This document shows, piece by piece, positions 1 to 9,242 of a stretch of DNA of 51,624 nt. This DNA comes from Bacillota bacterium. GTDB taxonomy: Bacteria; Bacillota; Bacilli; Alicyclobacillales; SLC66. The notes under the pieces were generated by a model. The model had not been told where the DNA came from. It saw only the letters and a program-made list of their open reading frames with translations, and ran no database searches. Numbering within the stretch: position 1 is the stretch's first letter; each line of letters begins with the position of its first letter. The stretch is from the NCBI GenBank assembly GCA_021805735.1, contig JAJZEE010000013.1, forward strand, positions 1 to 51,624. Reading direction: 5' to 3'. A program made the translations under genes and the position numbers.

Positions 1-1
1 G

Positions 2-1000
2 CATCGTGAGCATGAGCGAAGTCTGGGAACTGCGGTTGTGCGTGGATTTGAACTTGCCCGTGGGGAACTCATTGCAGTCATGGACTCTGACATGCAGCAT
101 CCGCCGGAACTTTTGAAGGCTATGATGGCCGCGGCGGAAATCGGTTGCGACATAGTTATCCCCAGTCGCTTTGTGCCGGGTGGTGACGACGGGGGATTAT
201 CTCCGTCTCGGAAGTTGATTTCCTGGGTCGCTCGAGTTATTGGCCAGGCGACTCTAAAGCGAGTACGCAGCGTGACAGATCCGACCAGTGGTTTCTTTCT
301 CTTGCGGCGGAGTGTCGTGGAAAACGTGCGGTTGCGGCCCATCGGGTGGAAAGTCTTAATTGAAATCCTTGTACATGGGAATTACGCTCGGATTGTGGAG
401 ATTCCGTACCGTTTTCAGCCCAGGATAGCAGGGTCGTCAAACATGTCGCTTCGGGAACAATGGAACTATCTCAAGCACATTTTCAAATTGATCGTGTCCA
501 GTTCCGAAGATCGGCGGAAGTACGTTTTTGCCGCTGTTGGAATTTCAGGCGTCCTTGTTAATATGCTGGTTTACGTTGGTCTGGTAAAACTACACATGGA
601 TTTCTGGCAGGCGGGCGTTCTGGCTGGCGCTGTTGCGATGGTGTCGAACTTCGTTTTGAATGACAGGTTGACTTGGCATGATTCCAGGTCCGCTCCGGGG
701 CTAAAACGATTCGGCAAATATGTCGCCACCTCTCTAACGGGAATTGGCATCGACGCCATGGTGCTTTCGATGCTCGCGTACGGAATGCATGTGGATTATT
801 TCATTGCGAACGGGGCAGGCATTTTTGTTGCGATGATCTGGAATTTCTACATCAATAATGTCTGGACATGGAAAGCGGAGTATAGAGAGATTGAGGTCGC
901 GCTGTCCTGTGCTTCCAGTTCCGCTGACAGTGAATCTTTACGCGCCATACGATCAAGGAGAAGCGCGTCAACAGATAGAAAGTGGGTGGTAGAAGAGTGA
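2..1000 (+). CDS. Glycosyltransferase family 2 fused to GtrA-like membrane domain (5'-partial)
   Basis: Enters the window already open: reading from base 2 gives HREHERSLGTAVVRGFELA, typical of the N-terminal third of dolichol-phosphate-mannose-synthase-like GT2 enzymes, so the start lies upstream. The acidic sugar-nucleotide/metal motif is visible as VMDSDMQHPPE. The catalytic domain runs to about residue 150. A GtrA-like domain of about four membrane segments follows, including the family-typical NFVLNDRLTWH and NFYINNVWTWK blocks. The family transfers a sugar from a nucleotide donor to polyprenyl phosphate, and GtrA domains help move the lipid-linked sugar across the membrane. The last codons overlap the start of the ManC-like gene (GTGA at 997-1000), which points to one operon for cell-surface glycan synthesis. 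The sugar specificity cannot be read from sequence. Confidence 0.88.
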   Translation, partial: HREHERSLGTAVVRGFELARGELIAVMDSDMQHPPELLKAMMAAAEIGCDIVIPSRFVPGGDDGGLSPSRKLISWVARVIGQATLKRVRSVTDPTSGFFLLRRSVVENVRLRPIGWKVLIEILVHGNYARIVEIPYRFQPRIAGSSNMSLREQWNYLKHIFKLIVSSSEDRRKYVFAAVGISGVLVNMLVYVGLVKLHMDFWQAGVLAGAVAMVSNFVLNDRLTWHDSRSAPGLKRFGKYVATSLTGIGIDAMVLSMLAYGMHVDYFIANGAGIFVAMIWNFYINNVWTWKAEYREIEVALSCASSSADSESLRAIRSRRSASTDRKWVVEE

Positions 1001-2364
1001 AACTGGTGCTTCTCTCGGGTGGATCGGGTAAACGGTTGTGGCCTCTGTCGAACGATGTGCGATCGAAACAGTTTCTGCGGGTGCTGCAGAACGAGCAGGG
1101 TGACATGGTTTCCATGTTGGAGCGAGTCTGGTCGCAACTCACGGACTTGAATGCATTGGAAGACGTTTATGTCTGCGCTTCACATGCGCAAACGGATATT
1201 ATTTATTCCCAATTGGGCGATGTGAGTGTGATCGTGGAGCCGCAGCGCATGGACACGTTTCCCGCCATCGCCTTGGCAACACTGTATCTGGCGCAGGAGA
1301 CGCCGATGGACGAAGTGGTGGCCGTGGCGCCTGTCGATCAGTATGTAGACAAGTCTTTCTTCCAAGCGATCCTGGAACTGCAAAGGACACTTGTCGACTC
1401 CGGCGCTGATCTGGCTCTTCTCGGTGTTCGCCCGGCGTGTCCGTCGAGTCAGTTTGGCTATATCCGCGTCGAACAGTCGGACAGTCAGTCTACCTATCGA
1501 CATGTCGTTTCATTTACGGAAAAGCCTGATCGTGATCGTGCAGCTCGTTTGGTTTCAGAAGGAGCGCTCTGGAATTGCGGGGTGTTCTGTTTTCGCTCGT
1601 CCTATCTGATCAACCTTCTGCGCGAACGGGGGTATCCAAGCACCTATCGGGACATGGTCGAACAGTTTGATCGGATGCCGAAGCGCAGTTTCGACTACGA
1701 AGTGCTTGAATCGAGCCGATCCATCGTGGTGACTCCTTACGATGGCGCATGGAAGGATATGGGCACCTGGCCTGTGTTGGCTCCTGAACTGAGAAATGAC
1801 TTTATAGGATACGGCGTCGCCGAACGCTGTGAAGACTCCCATGTGATTAACGAGTTGAATATTCCGGTCGTGGCGGCAGGGCTTCGCAACATGATTGTGG
1901 TGGCAAGTCCAGATGGCATCCTGGTTGCGGACAAAGAGCATGCAGGAGATATCAAGGGGCTGGTGGCGCCGTTTGCTGGACGTCCCATGTTTGAGGAGTG
2001 CCGTTGGGGCAGTTATCGCGTATTGGATCGCTGCACGCTGGCGGATGGAACAGAGGTTCTGACGCGGCATAACACTCTGCGGTCGGGGGCGAATATGAGC
2101 TATCATCAGCATCTGTTTCGCGAGGAGGTCTGGACGGTCATTCGTGGTCGGGGGCTGTTGGCGATTGATGGCGGGCTGGCGATGGTGACGGCGGGAGATG
2201 TGATTCGGATACGACCCGGTCAATGGCACGCATTTCTGGCTGAAGAAGATCTCGCGGCGATTGAAGTGCAACGGGGATCGAATCTGTCGGAAGCAGATTG
2301 CATACGGCGGTTCCAGGAGTGGGATGACATTTTAGAGTGTTGTTGTGGCGTGGTTGAGCAATAG
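997..2364 (+). CDS. manC: Mannose-1-phosphate guanylyltransferase / mannose-6-phosphate isomerase (ManC-type)
   Basis: Makes GDP-mannose from GTP and mannose-1-phosphate; the C-terminal cupin belongs to the type II mannose-6-phosphate isomerase family. The N-terminus carries the nucleotidyltransferase signature LSGGSGKRLWPLSN followed by KQFL. FTEKP and WNCGVF match the sugar-binding EKP and NxGxF blocks. From about residue 350 the cupin shows YHQHLFREEVW and IRPGQWHAF. The length (455 aa) is usual for bifunctional ManC. I chose GTG 997, which overlaps the upstream stop as GTGA; GTG 982 in the same frame is possible but would overlap more. Coupling to the GT2-GtrA gene suggests mannose-containing surface polysaccharide or glycolipid. 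Whether the isomerase half is active is unknown. Confidence 0.87.
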   Translation: MKLVLLSGGSGKRLWPLSNDVRSKQFLRVLQNEQGDMVSMLERVWSQLTDLNALEDVYVCASHAQTDIIYSQLGDVSVIVEPQRMDTFPAIALATLYLAQETPMDEVVAVAPVDQYVDKSFFQAILELQRTLVDSGADLALLGVRPACPSSQFGYIRVEQSDSQSTYRHVVSFTEKPDRDRAARLVSEGALWNCGVFCFRSSYLINLLRERGYPSTYRDMVEQFDRMPKRSFDYEVLESSRSIVVTPYDGAWKDMGTWPVLAPELRNDFIGYGVAERCEDSHVINELNIPVVAAGLRNMIVVASPDGILVADKEHAGDIKGLVAPFAGRPMFEECRWGSYRVLDRCTLADGTEVLTRHNTLRSGANMSYHQHLFREEVWTVIRGRGLLAIDGGLAMVTAGDVIRIRPGQWHAFLAEEDLAAIEVQRGSNLSEADCIRRFQEWDDILECCCGVVEQ

Positions 2365-2390
2365 TACGCAATCGTCAGGAGGTGTAGGAA

Positions 2391-3368
2391 ATGCCGAGAA
2401 TAGCGCCATGGAGCCATTTTACACGATCGTTGCGCGACAGCCTGAGTCAACTGAGCAACATCATTCCTACATCCACATTCTTTATTGTTACGATGCAGGA
2501 CGGATTCTTCACACTGGTGAGACTGTTCCACAAAGAAGACGAGAACCCCAATGATCTGACGGTGCTGCGTCTCTCAGAACTCACAGGTTTTGAACTTATG
2601 CACCAGACGCAGTCGCTGGTCATCGCAGACACCGCCAACCATGTGAAAGGCGAATCATTGGCTGCTCAACGAATCGGCGCTTATATGGGGGTGCCGATTC
2701 TACTCCAGGATGGCACGCTTTACGGAACTCTGTGCACTGCCAATGTTGAACCCTACGAGTTTAATAAAACGGAGTTGCATTCCATGCAGCTTGCGGCGGA
2801 TATGTTGGCCTATGTTGTCGAACTGGAACGCATGGCCATACACGATCCATTGACGGGCGCGCTGAATCGGTTGTTTCTGGAGCGGTATCGTGTCGGTCTG
2901 CAGAAGGAATTTGGCGACGCGTTCGCACTTATTTATATTGACCTGGATGGGTTTAAGACGGTCAACGACATGTATGGTCATGAGTGCGGCGATGCCGTTC
3001 TCCGCGTGATTGTGCAGCGACTGAAACGACGCATTCGTATGGAGGATGTTGTGGTTCGCGTCGGAGGGGATGAATTTGTCGTGATCCTGACTGACATCAT
3101 TCGCCACGGTAATGCAGTGTCAAACGTTGTCCAGCGGTTAAGCCGATCCCTTGATGTTGAGTACTCCATCGACAGTCGGCAATTTCGGGTATCGGCGAGT
3201 TTGGGGGTTAGTATCTTTCCTAAGGATGGCAAGAATTTTGAGACTTTGATTCAGGCTGCCGATAGGGCCATGTATGCAGTCAAGCATGAAGGAGGCAAGG
3301 GATTCTCCATATACTCGGAAGAAACGATTGGCAAACTTACTGGCGATGTTGAATCGTCGCTGGGATGA
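2391..3368 (+). CDS. GAF-GGDEF diguanylate cyclase
   Basis: Predicted to make cyclic di-GMP from two GTP. An N-terminal GAF-like sensor domain (about residues 15-145; GVPILLQDGTLYGTLC is characteristic) precedes a GGDEF domain (about 147-315). The active-site motif GGDEF is intact at 225-229, metal-binding IYIDLDGFK lies at 181-189, and an RMED inhibitory I-site (216-219) sits exactly five residues before GGDEF, so product inhibition is likely. There is no EAL domain, membrane segment or signal peptide, so it should be a cytosolic enzyme. An excellent ribosome site, CAGGAGGTG at 2376-2384, stands six bases before the ATG. It begins 26 nt after the ManC-like gene and may be co-transcribed, which would tie surface glycan to cyclic di-GMP (inference). 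The GAF ligand is unknown. Confidence 0.92.
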   Translation: MPRIAPWSHFTRSLRDSLSQLSNIIPTSTFFIVTMQDGFFTLVRLFHKEDENPNDLTVLRLSELTGFELMHQTQSLVIADTANHVKGESLAAQRIGAYMGVPILLQDGTLYGTLCTANVEPYEFNKTELHSMQLAADMLAYVVELERMAIHDPLTGALNRLFLERYRVGLQKEFGDAFALIYIDLDGFKTVNDMYGHECGDAVLRVIVQRLKRRIRMEDVVVRVGGDEFVVILTDIIRHGNAVSNVVQRLSRSLDVEYSIDSRQFRVSASLGVSIFPKDGKNFETLIQAADRAMYAVKHEGGKGFSIYSEETIGKLTGDVESSLG

Positions 3369-3398
3369 TGGCGGAACAGATATACTGGAACAGAAGAG

Positions 3399-3427
3399 TT
3401 GACATTGGACGGAAGGAATAATAGTCT
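3399..3427 (+). promoter_or_regulatory. Candidate sigma-A promoter for the two-component operon
   Basis: A perfect -35 TTGACA (3399-3404) is followed 17 bases later by a weak -10, TAGTCT (3422-3427). Better -10-like A/T text (TATATATAATAA) lies just downstream at 3429-3440 but at poor spacing. It sits in the 121-nt gap before the response regulator. Confidence 0.4.
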
Positions 3428-3489
3428 GTATATATAATAAGTTCATTGTATGTCTTCGTTTATCAGCGTGGGATGGTGATCCTGGCATC

Positions 3490-4191
3490 ATGAAAGATAC
3501 AGTGCTTATTGTCGAAGATGACGATGAGATTACCGAACTGGTATCTCTCTATTTGTATAGGCATGATTTTGAGGTTCTGACGGCCCATGATTGGAAAGCC
3601 ATTGATATTTTACAGGAAGGGTCCGTTGACCTGGTGCTTCTCGACATCATGTTGCCTGGTCCAAGTGGATTTGAGTTGTGTCAGGAGATAAGAAAATATA
3701 CGGATATCCCTATACTCTTTATGAGCGCGAAATCCGCCGAATCGGACAAGATCCTCGGTCTTTCCCTTGGAGGGGACGATTATTTGACGAAACCGTTCAG
3801 TCCCAGCGAATTGGTTGCCCGTGTCAAGGCGCAACTGCGCCGCTATAAGGGGCTTTCGACAAAACAGGGGCAAACGGGCTCTCTGATTCGAATTTCAGAT
3901 CTGGAGATTGATGAAGGATGTTTTATGGTATCTGCGCCTCATGCCAAGGTTACGTTATCAGCCAAGGAATTTCAGATTCTTATGTTGATGGCCCAGAATC
4001 CCGATCGGGTGTTTCGACCGGAGGATCTGTTTCATCATATCTGGAACTCGCCTGCTTTGGGTGATGCGCGCACGGTTATGGTCCACATCAGTAATTTGAG
4101 AAAAAAGATTGAACCAGACCCTTCCATTCCTAAGTATATTGTAACGATTCGCGGATCGGGCTACAAATTTAACGGTGAGGGTGCGGTGTGA
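3490..4191 (+). CDS. OmpR/PhoB-family response regulator
   Basis: Two-component DNA-binding regulator of 233 aa, the usual length. The receiver domain (1-118) has the acidic pocket EDDDE at 9-13, phospho-acceptor Asp52 in LLDIMLPG, switch residue Ser79 and Lys101 in LTKPF. The C-terminal winged helix (about 130-230) ends in the typical GSGYKF. Its stop codon lies inside the start of the giant sensor kinase gene, so the two are almost certainly co-translated and form a cognate pair. The targets are unknown; an obvious neighbouring candidate is the ManC/GGDEF operon, but nothing in the sequence proves that. Confidence 0.92.
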   Translation: MKDTVLIVEDDDEITELVSLYLYRHDFEVLTAHDWKAIDILQEGSVDLVLLDIMLPGPSGFELCQEIRKYTDIPILFMSAKSAESDKILGLSLGGDDYLTKPFSPSELVARVKAQLRRYKGLSTKQGQTGSLIRISDLEIDEGCFMVSAPHAKVTLSAKEFQILMLMAQNPDRVFRPEDLFHHIWNSPALGDARTVMVHISNLRKKIEPDPSIPKYIVTIRGSGYKFNGEGAV

Positions 4192-7100
4192 AGCGATTAT
4201 GGGGTCCGAAGAGGCCGTGAGTGGATCGAAACAATTAGAGCAGTCTACGACCCTTGTGGGGTTGCTGGAAGGCGGCGCGGTCGCAAGAGAGTTATTTATC
4301 AAGATTTCCATTGCCGTGGCGCGCGAATTGTTAAAGATCCATGATGAAGGCGGCGTTCACGGACATCTTACGCCGCAAAGTGTTCAAATCGGGCTGGAAC
4401 GGAATTCTGTAGCGATTATGCGAATCGATGAAGGAAGTGAGCAGACCGGATTTGAACCGGAACGATTGCCGTACATGGCTCCCGAACAGACCGGTCGCAT
4501 GCAGCGCAAGATCGATCATCGCACCGACATCTATTCTTTTGGAGTCTTATTGTATCAGATGATGACGGGGGAATATCCCTTTGTCGCGCACAATCGCATT
4601 GAGTGGGTGCATGCTCATATCGCATTGACGCCAAAGCCAGTCTCTGCCGCGTCCGAACTTGCGTGCGTCTCCCACATAGCCATGAAATGCATGCAGAAGT
4701 TGCCTGAAGATCGCTATCAGAGCATGTACGGTCTGGTCTCTGATCTGGAAGATTGGAGCATGTCTTTTCAGAAGGGCGAACGCGTTTTTTATCCTGGGTT
4801 ATCGGATGTGCCAAGCGCTTTGCGGATATCGCGAAAACTGTATGCCCGCGAATCCAATGAAGAGCTTCTTAACGGGCTGTGGCGAGAAACCGAATTAGGC
4901 CAGGCGCCTGTGGCAGTGATCATGGGCGATCCAGGAGCAGGCAAGACGACGTTATTGAAAAATCTCACAGAGTCCCTGGTGTCTTCAGGAGCGTTTATCG
5001 CTTACGCGCAAGTGGAACCTTCGTTGATGAGATCGGGCTATTCGCCGCTCGCCGATGCGTTGCGCATTCTCGTGCAACGCATCCTGGCAAGCGACGACGA
5101 GGAGTTAGAGAACTGGAGGGGCAAACTGCGCAGGCTGCCCTTCGCCTTTCTGCTCCCCGGCGTTATTCCGGAAATGGATATTCTGTTCGCGGGAACCGTG
5201 GGGCAGGACTCGATCAAATCTGAGAACATGAAGGAACATGTGTACGCGGCGCTGCGCTCTCTGTTGCAGGAGTTTGCCGCCGTGCGTCCGGTGCTCCTGT
5301 GTCTGGATGACCTGCACTGGGCGGACAATCATATGGTGGAATTAATGACTACTTTCATTGCGGGAGAGCGCATCCCCGGCGTGATGTTCGTACTGGCCGC
5401 AAGAAGCCACTACCCTGACTATTTGGACCCACTATTCGACGTACAGCATCGCATCGTTCTTAAGCCCCTGACCGCCGGGGACATCGTTCGCATGCTGTCT
5501 GACACGTTACAGACTACATCGACCACATCCGCGCAACTGCAGAGACTGGGGCAGATGATTCACGCGCGTACGGTTGGCAATCCTCTCTATGTTCGTCGGT
5601 TTCTCTTGGATTTGATTGCGCGTAACTGGGTGTATTTTGACTCGAAACAGGGAACATGGCAGATTCTATTCGGCGAGATTGAACAAATACCGATGAGTCG
5701 CAACATGTTGCAACTCCTGCGTGAACAGATGTTGATATTGCCAGAACACACGCGCGCCTTGCTGCAGTGGTGTTCGTGTCTCGGCTCAGACTGCACTGTC
5801 AGACGCATCGCCAGCCTCTGCAGCTTGTCCCTTGAGGAACTGCAACTTCGCATGACCCCGGCGGTGCGGTGGGGATTTGTGGCGCTGGAGGAGGAGACGG
5901 GGCCCATCCTGTTTTCTCACGATGAAGTGCGGGCGGCTTTCTACGAGTCCATCGACAGAGAACACCGCAAGGAGATGCACGATCAGATCGCCGGCCTCGT
6001 TAAAGACGGGGAGGACAATGATGCTGTACCGGTATTCCGGGTAATGTATCATCTGAGTTTTGGCAGGCGCGCAGAAGAAGACCGGGAGTTTTTTGCGCGC
6101 TCCTCCCTGAAAGCGGGATTGCTTGCCAAGGAGACTTTGCATCACGAGCAGGCTATCTCGTATTTCTCTCTCGGCATTGCCGTGTTGACACCTGATGATT
6201 GGACGGAAATGCATGATCTGATGTGGACGCTGCACTTCGAGTTGTCCCTTTGCCATTACGCGGTGCGCTGGTTTCAACTCGCCGAAGATTTTCTTGCGCA
6301 GGCTCTTGATCGAGCAAACACGGAGGAACAGTTTGTCAAGGCGATCAGAACGAAAATGTTCTGGCTCGACTATCAGGAACGGTGGCAGGACGTAGCGGAC
6401 CTGACGTTGGCGGGACTTCGCCGTCTTGGTCTGGTCATTTACGGAACTAAATCTCTGGGGTTGGCGATGTCTGTCGGGCAAATGCTGTTGCACTGGAGGG
6501 GCCGCAGCATGCGGTCGATTCTGGCGAGTCGTACACTGACGAATCATTCCGTGGAACTGCAACTGCAACTGCTTCAGGCGATGACTCCATCAGCCTTTCA
6601 TGTGGATGACCGCTTCTTCCTGACGATCGGTTTTACGATGATGCGTCTCAATTTCCAATACGGCATGAGCCCCGAATTCGCCAACAGTCTCAACAATCTG
6701 GCGATGATCTCTGCCGCCGCGCTGCGTCGGTTCAAGACAGCCCGATTTTTCGGCCTGACGGCCATCCGGATCGCGAATCGTTCCAAGATTTCCTCCATAC
6801 AGGTGGGCGCCGCGTTAACATTTGCGGCGTTTGTCAACCCGGGAAGCGGGGCTTTGCAAGCGAGCCTAAAGTATCTGAACCGAGCGGCCGTCTACGCCAA
6901 ACGCGCCGACAATCTGATGATCCATGGTCCCATCGCCGGCTTTCATTATCTTGCCGTATGGTTGCTCGGAAAACCGCTTGCAGAGGTGCTCGAAAGCATC
7001 CAAGAGTACCAACCGATCGCGAAGCGCACTGGGGACTCGTTGCTTCAGGGTCTGTATGAGGCGAACTGCCCTGTGATCGAGGTTTTGCTGGGACAGCGCC

Positions 7101-9208
7101 CGCTCGAGTACCTGCAGGGGGCTTCGCAATACCTTGTTGCGCCCACAGCCCAAGGCGCGGGCACGGTGCTTTTGCGCGCACTGTACATATTTGGATTCAT
7201 CGAGGAAGGCAATACGGCGATTTCCCAAATCCGCAAGCTGGACCCAAAGACGATGTTTACGATCTACACGACGGAATGGATCACGCTTGTCGGTCTGATA
7301 GCGGTGGCCCGCGCCAAGAATGCGCGGGGAGCGGCGCGGCGCATGGCCGAACGACGGATTCGCAGGACGGAGCGAGAACTGGGCAGTTGTATTCGCGCGG
7401 CGCGCTCCGAGGCGCAGCACAAAATCTGGTTGCTCCAGGCGGAGCGTTTCCGCTTGACCGGCGCTGCGGAGCAGTCTTTACGCATGTATGAACGAGCCGG
7501 CGAGGACGCGCGGCGGCTGGGCTGTCATCCGTTTGTCGGCATTGCCTATGAGCGCGCTGCCTCGCTGTGCATGGAAACGGGCAGGACCCTGTTGATTGAA
7601 GTCTATGCGCGACAGGCGTTGGCAGCCTATGAGTCATGGGGCTGCGCGGCAAAAGTGGAACAAATGCGATCGCTGTTTCCCGCCCTGAACTCCAACCCGC
7701 CCGAGATGGCGGCAGGAACTGCCGCAGAAGCTGCCGCAACGCTCAGCGTGGACGAGTTTATCCGTCTGATCGATATCGATCTGGTGCTTGATGTGACGCG
7801 GTCGCTTTCGGAAGAGGTGACACTCGACAAACTGCTGCGAAAACTGATTCGCAATATGGTTCTTCACACGGGCGCGGAACGTGGCGTGGTCGTGCTGGAG
7901 AGAGGCGAATCCCTTTATATGGAAGCTGAAGGGGGAGAATCTGAAGAATCGATATCGCTGTTTAGAGGAGAGACTCCACTGGAGTCCTTCTCTGAAGTGC
8001 CAAAGAGCATCGTGTACTACGTTCGTCGCACGTTGGAGCCGGTAGTGGCGCCGGATGTCAGACTTGACGCGCGCTTTGCGGGCGATGCTTCCTTCGCTAG
8101 TCGCCAGCCCATTTCTATCATGTGTGTACCGATATTGCGGCAGATGGCGCTCGTCGGTGTTGTCTATCTGGAGCACACGTCGATTCCAGACCTGTTTTCG
8201 CAGGAGCAATTGCGACTGGTTACGATGATCGGCGCACAGGCGGCCGTTTCGATCGAAAATGCGTACTTGTATGAGACGTTGGAGTCACGCATCAAGGCGC
8301 GTACCGAGGTGTTGAACACATTCAACGAGGTGTTGCGGGAGACCAATGAACGGCTCTCAAGATCGGAAGAAATACGGCGGCAGATGATCAGCGACATCTC
8401 GCACGATTTGCGCACGCCGCTCACATCCATTCAGGGGTACCTGGAGGCTGTCGTGGACGGGGTCGTACGACCTGCGGAGGTCCGCAAGTATCTGACGATC
8501 GCGCGGGACCGCACACTGCAGATCAATGCGCTCATTCAGGACCTGCTTGATCTTTCGAAGTTTGACGAGAATTACGGTCGTCTTCACAAGGATATGGTGT
8601 CAATCATTGATCTGGCGTATTCCGTTTTCCGAAAGCACGAATTCGATGTTCGGCGGAATGATTTTCAGTTTTCCCTTGTGCTGGACGAGACATTGAAGGA
8701 AATGCAGGCGCTGGACTTGGATCAATTTTCGCCGGACAACGAGATATTTGTCCATGTCGATATGCGGCGGATCGATCAGGTCTTCAACAACCTGATCAGC
8801 AATGCGGTCCACCACACGCCTTCTGGCGGAAGGATCGTGTTGCGTGTGCTGTTGTGTTCTGATGCGCAGGGAACGCCGACGGTGGAGGGCGATGTGCCAA
8901 GACACGCTCTCTTTGTCATCGAGGATACGGGGGCTGGCATCGGAGAGAAGGATTTGCCGTTCATTTTTGAGCGCTTTTACAAAGCGGATCCTTCGCGCAA
9001 TCGCAGCGCGGTCGGAGGCAGCGGCCTAGGTTTGGCGATTTGCAAGTCAATAGTGGAGGCGCACGATGGTCAGATCTGGGCCGCAAGCGATCGGGGCGAG
9101 GGTACCCGCATCAATTTCACGTTGCCCGTGGCCGCGGGAGTGTCCGCGTTTTCCGATCGCGAGGAGGAGAGCGTCCAACTGGAGTTGGGAGCGCAGGAGC
9201 ATCCATAG
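4175..9208 (+). CDS. Multidomain sensor: Ser/Thr pseudokinase - AAA ATPase - GAF - histidine kinase
   Basis: A giant signalling protein (1677 aa from GTG 4175) of the trifunctional kinase/ATPase/histidine-kinase type. Domains in order: a kinase-like C-lobe (about 40-215; APEQTGRM and RTDIYSFGVLLYQMMTGEYP are recognisable); a signalling ATPase with Walker A GDPGAGKTT (from 251) and Walker B LLCLDDLHW (about 374-382); a long helical, TPR-like middle; a GAF domain (about 1196-1366); HisKA with phospho-acceptor His1410 in DISHDLRTP; and a HATPase domain with N-box NNLISNAVHHTP and G-boxes DTGAGIG and GSGLGLAI. The kinase part lacks an N-lobe, and the catalytic HRDLKP and DFG motifs read HGHLTP and RIDEGS, so Ser/Thr kinase activity is unlikely. 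No membrane segment was seen. GTG 4175, GTG 4181 and ATG 4199 are all possible starts; the first two overlap the response regulator gene. Confidence 0.92.
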   Translation: MRVRCEAIMGSEEAVSGSKQLEQSTTLVGLLEGGAVARELFIKISIAVARELLKIHDEGGVHGHLTPQSVQIGLERNSVAIMRIDEGSEQTGFEPERLPYMAPEQTGRMQRKIDHRTDIYSFGVLLYQMMTGEYPFVAHNRIEWVHAHIALTPKPVSAASELACVSHIAMKCMQKLPEDRYQSMYGLVSDLEDWSMSFQKGERVFYPGLSDVPSALRISRKLYARESNEELLNGLWRETELGQAPVAVIMGDPGAGKTTLLKNLTESLVSSGAFIAYAQVEPSLMRSGYSPLADALRILVQRILASDDEELENWRGKLRRLPFAFLLPGVIPEMDILFAGTVGQDSIKSENMKEHVYAALRSLLQEFAAVRPVLLCLDDLHWADNHMVELMTTFIAGERIPGVMFVLAARSHYPDYLDPLFDVQHRIVLKPLTAGDIVRMLSDTLQTTSTTSAQLQRLGQMIHARTVGNPLYVRRFLLDLIARNWVYFDSKQGTWQILFGEIEQIPMSRNMLQLLREQMLILPEHTRALLQWCSCLGSDCTVRRIASLCSLSLEELQLRMTPAVRWGFVALEEETGPILFSHDEVRAAFYESIDREHRKEMHDQIAGLVKDGEDNDAVPVFRVMYHLSFGRRAEEDREFFARSSLKAGLLAKETLHHEQAISYFSLGIAVLTPDDWTEMHDLMWTLHFELSLCHYAVRWFQLAEDFLAQALDRANTEEQFVKAIRTKMFWLDYQERWQDVADLTLAGLRRLGLVIYGTKSLGLAMSVGQMLLHWRGRSMRSILASRTLTNHSVELQLQLLQAMTPSAFHVDDRFFLTIGFTMMRLNFQYGMSPEFANSLNNLAMISAAALRRFKTARFFGLTAIRIANRSKISSIQVGAALTFAAFVNPGSGALQASLKYLNRAAVYAKRADNLMIHGPIAGFHYLAVWLLGKPLAEVLESIQEYQPIAKRTGDSLLQGLYEANCPVIEVLLGQRPLEYLQGASQYLVAPTAQGAGTVLLRALYIFGFIEEGNTAISQIRKLDPKTMFTIYTTEWITLVGLIAVARAKNARGAARRMAERRIRRTERELGSCIRAARSEAQHKIWLLQAERFRLTGAAEQSLRMYERAGEDARRLGCHPFVGIAYERAASLCMETGRTLLIEVYARQALAAYESWGCAAKVEQMRSLFPALNSNPPEMAAGTAAEAAATLSVDEFIRLIDIDLVLDVTRSLSEEVTLDKLLRKLIRNMVLHTGAERGVVVLERGESLYMEAEGGESEESISLFRGETPLESFSEVPKSIVYYVRRTLEPVVAPDVRLDARFAGDASFASRQPISIMCVPILRQMALVGVVYLEHTSIPDLFSQEQLRLVTMIGAQAAVSIENAYLYETLESRIKARTEVLNTFNEVLRETNERLSRSEEIRRQMISDISHDLRTPLTSIQGYLEAVVDGVVRPAEVRKYLTIARDRTLQINALIQDLLDLSKFDENYGRLHKDMVSIIDLAYSVFRKHEFDVRRNDFQFSLVLDETLKEMQALDLDQFSPDNEIFVHVDMRRIDQVFNNLISNAVHHTPSGGRIVLRVLLCSDAQGTPTVEGDVPRHALFVIEDTGAGIGEKDLPFIFERFYKADPSRNRSAVGGSGLGLAICKSIVEAHDGQIWAASDRGEGTRINFTLPVAAGVSAFSDREEESVQLELGAQEHP

Positions 9209-9216
9209 GCGGCGGA

Positions 9217-9237
9217 GGGATCCCCAGCGGGGATCCC
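9217..9237. terminator. Hairpin between convergent genes (likely bidirectional terminator)
   Basis: Perfect 9-bp stem GGGATCCCC / GGGGATCCC with loop AGC, lying exactly between the stop codons of the sensor kinase (+) and the MerR gene (-). Only a short ATTT follows on the plus strand, so its strength is uncertain. Confidence 0.6.
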
Positions 9238-9242
9238 ATTTC

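Noticed and set aside
1555-2271. 238-codon minus-strand frame inside the ManC-like gene
   Set aside because: Antisense shadow with His/Arg-rich nonsense composition.
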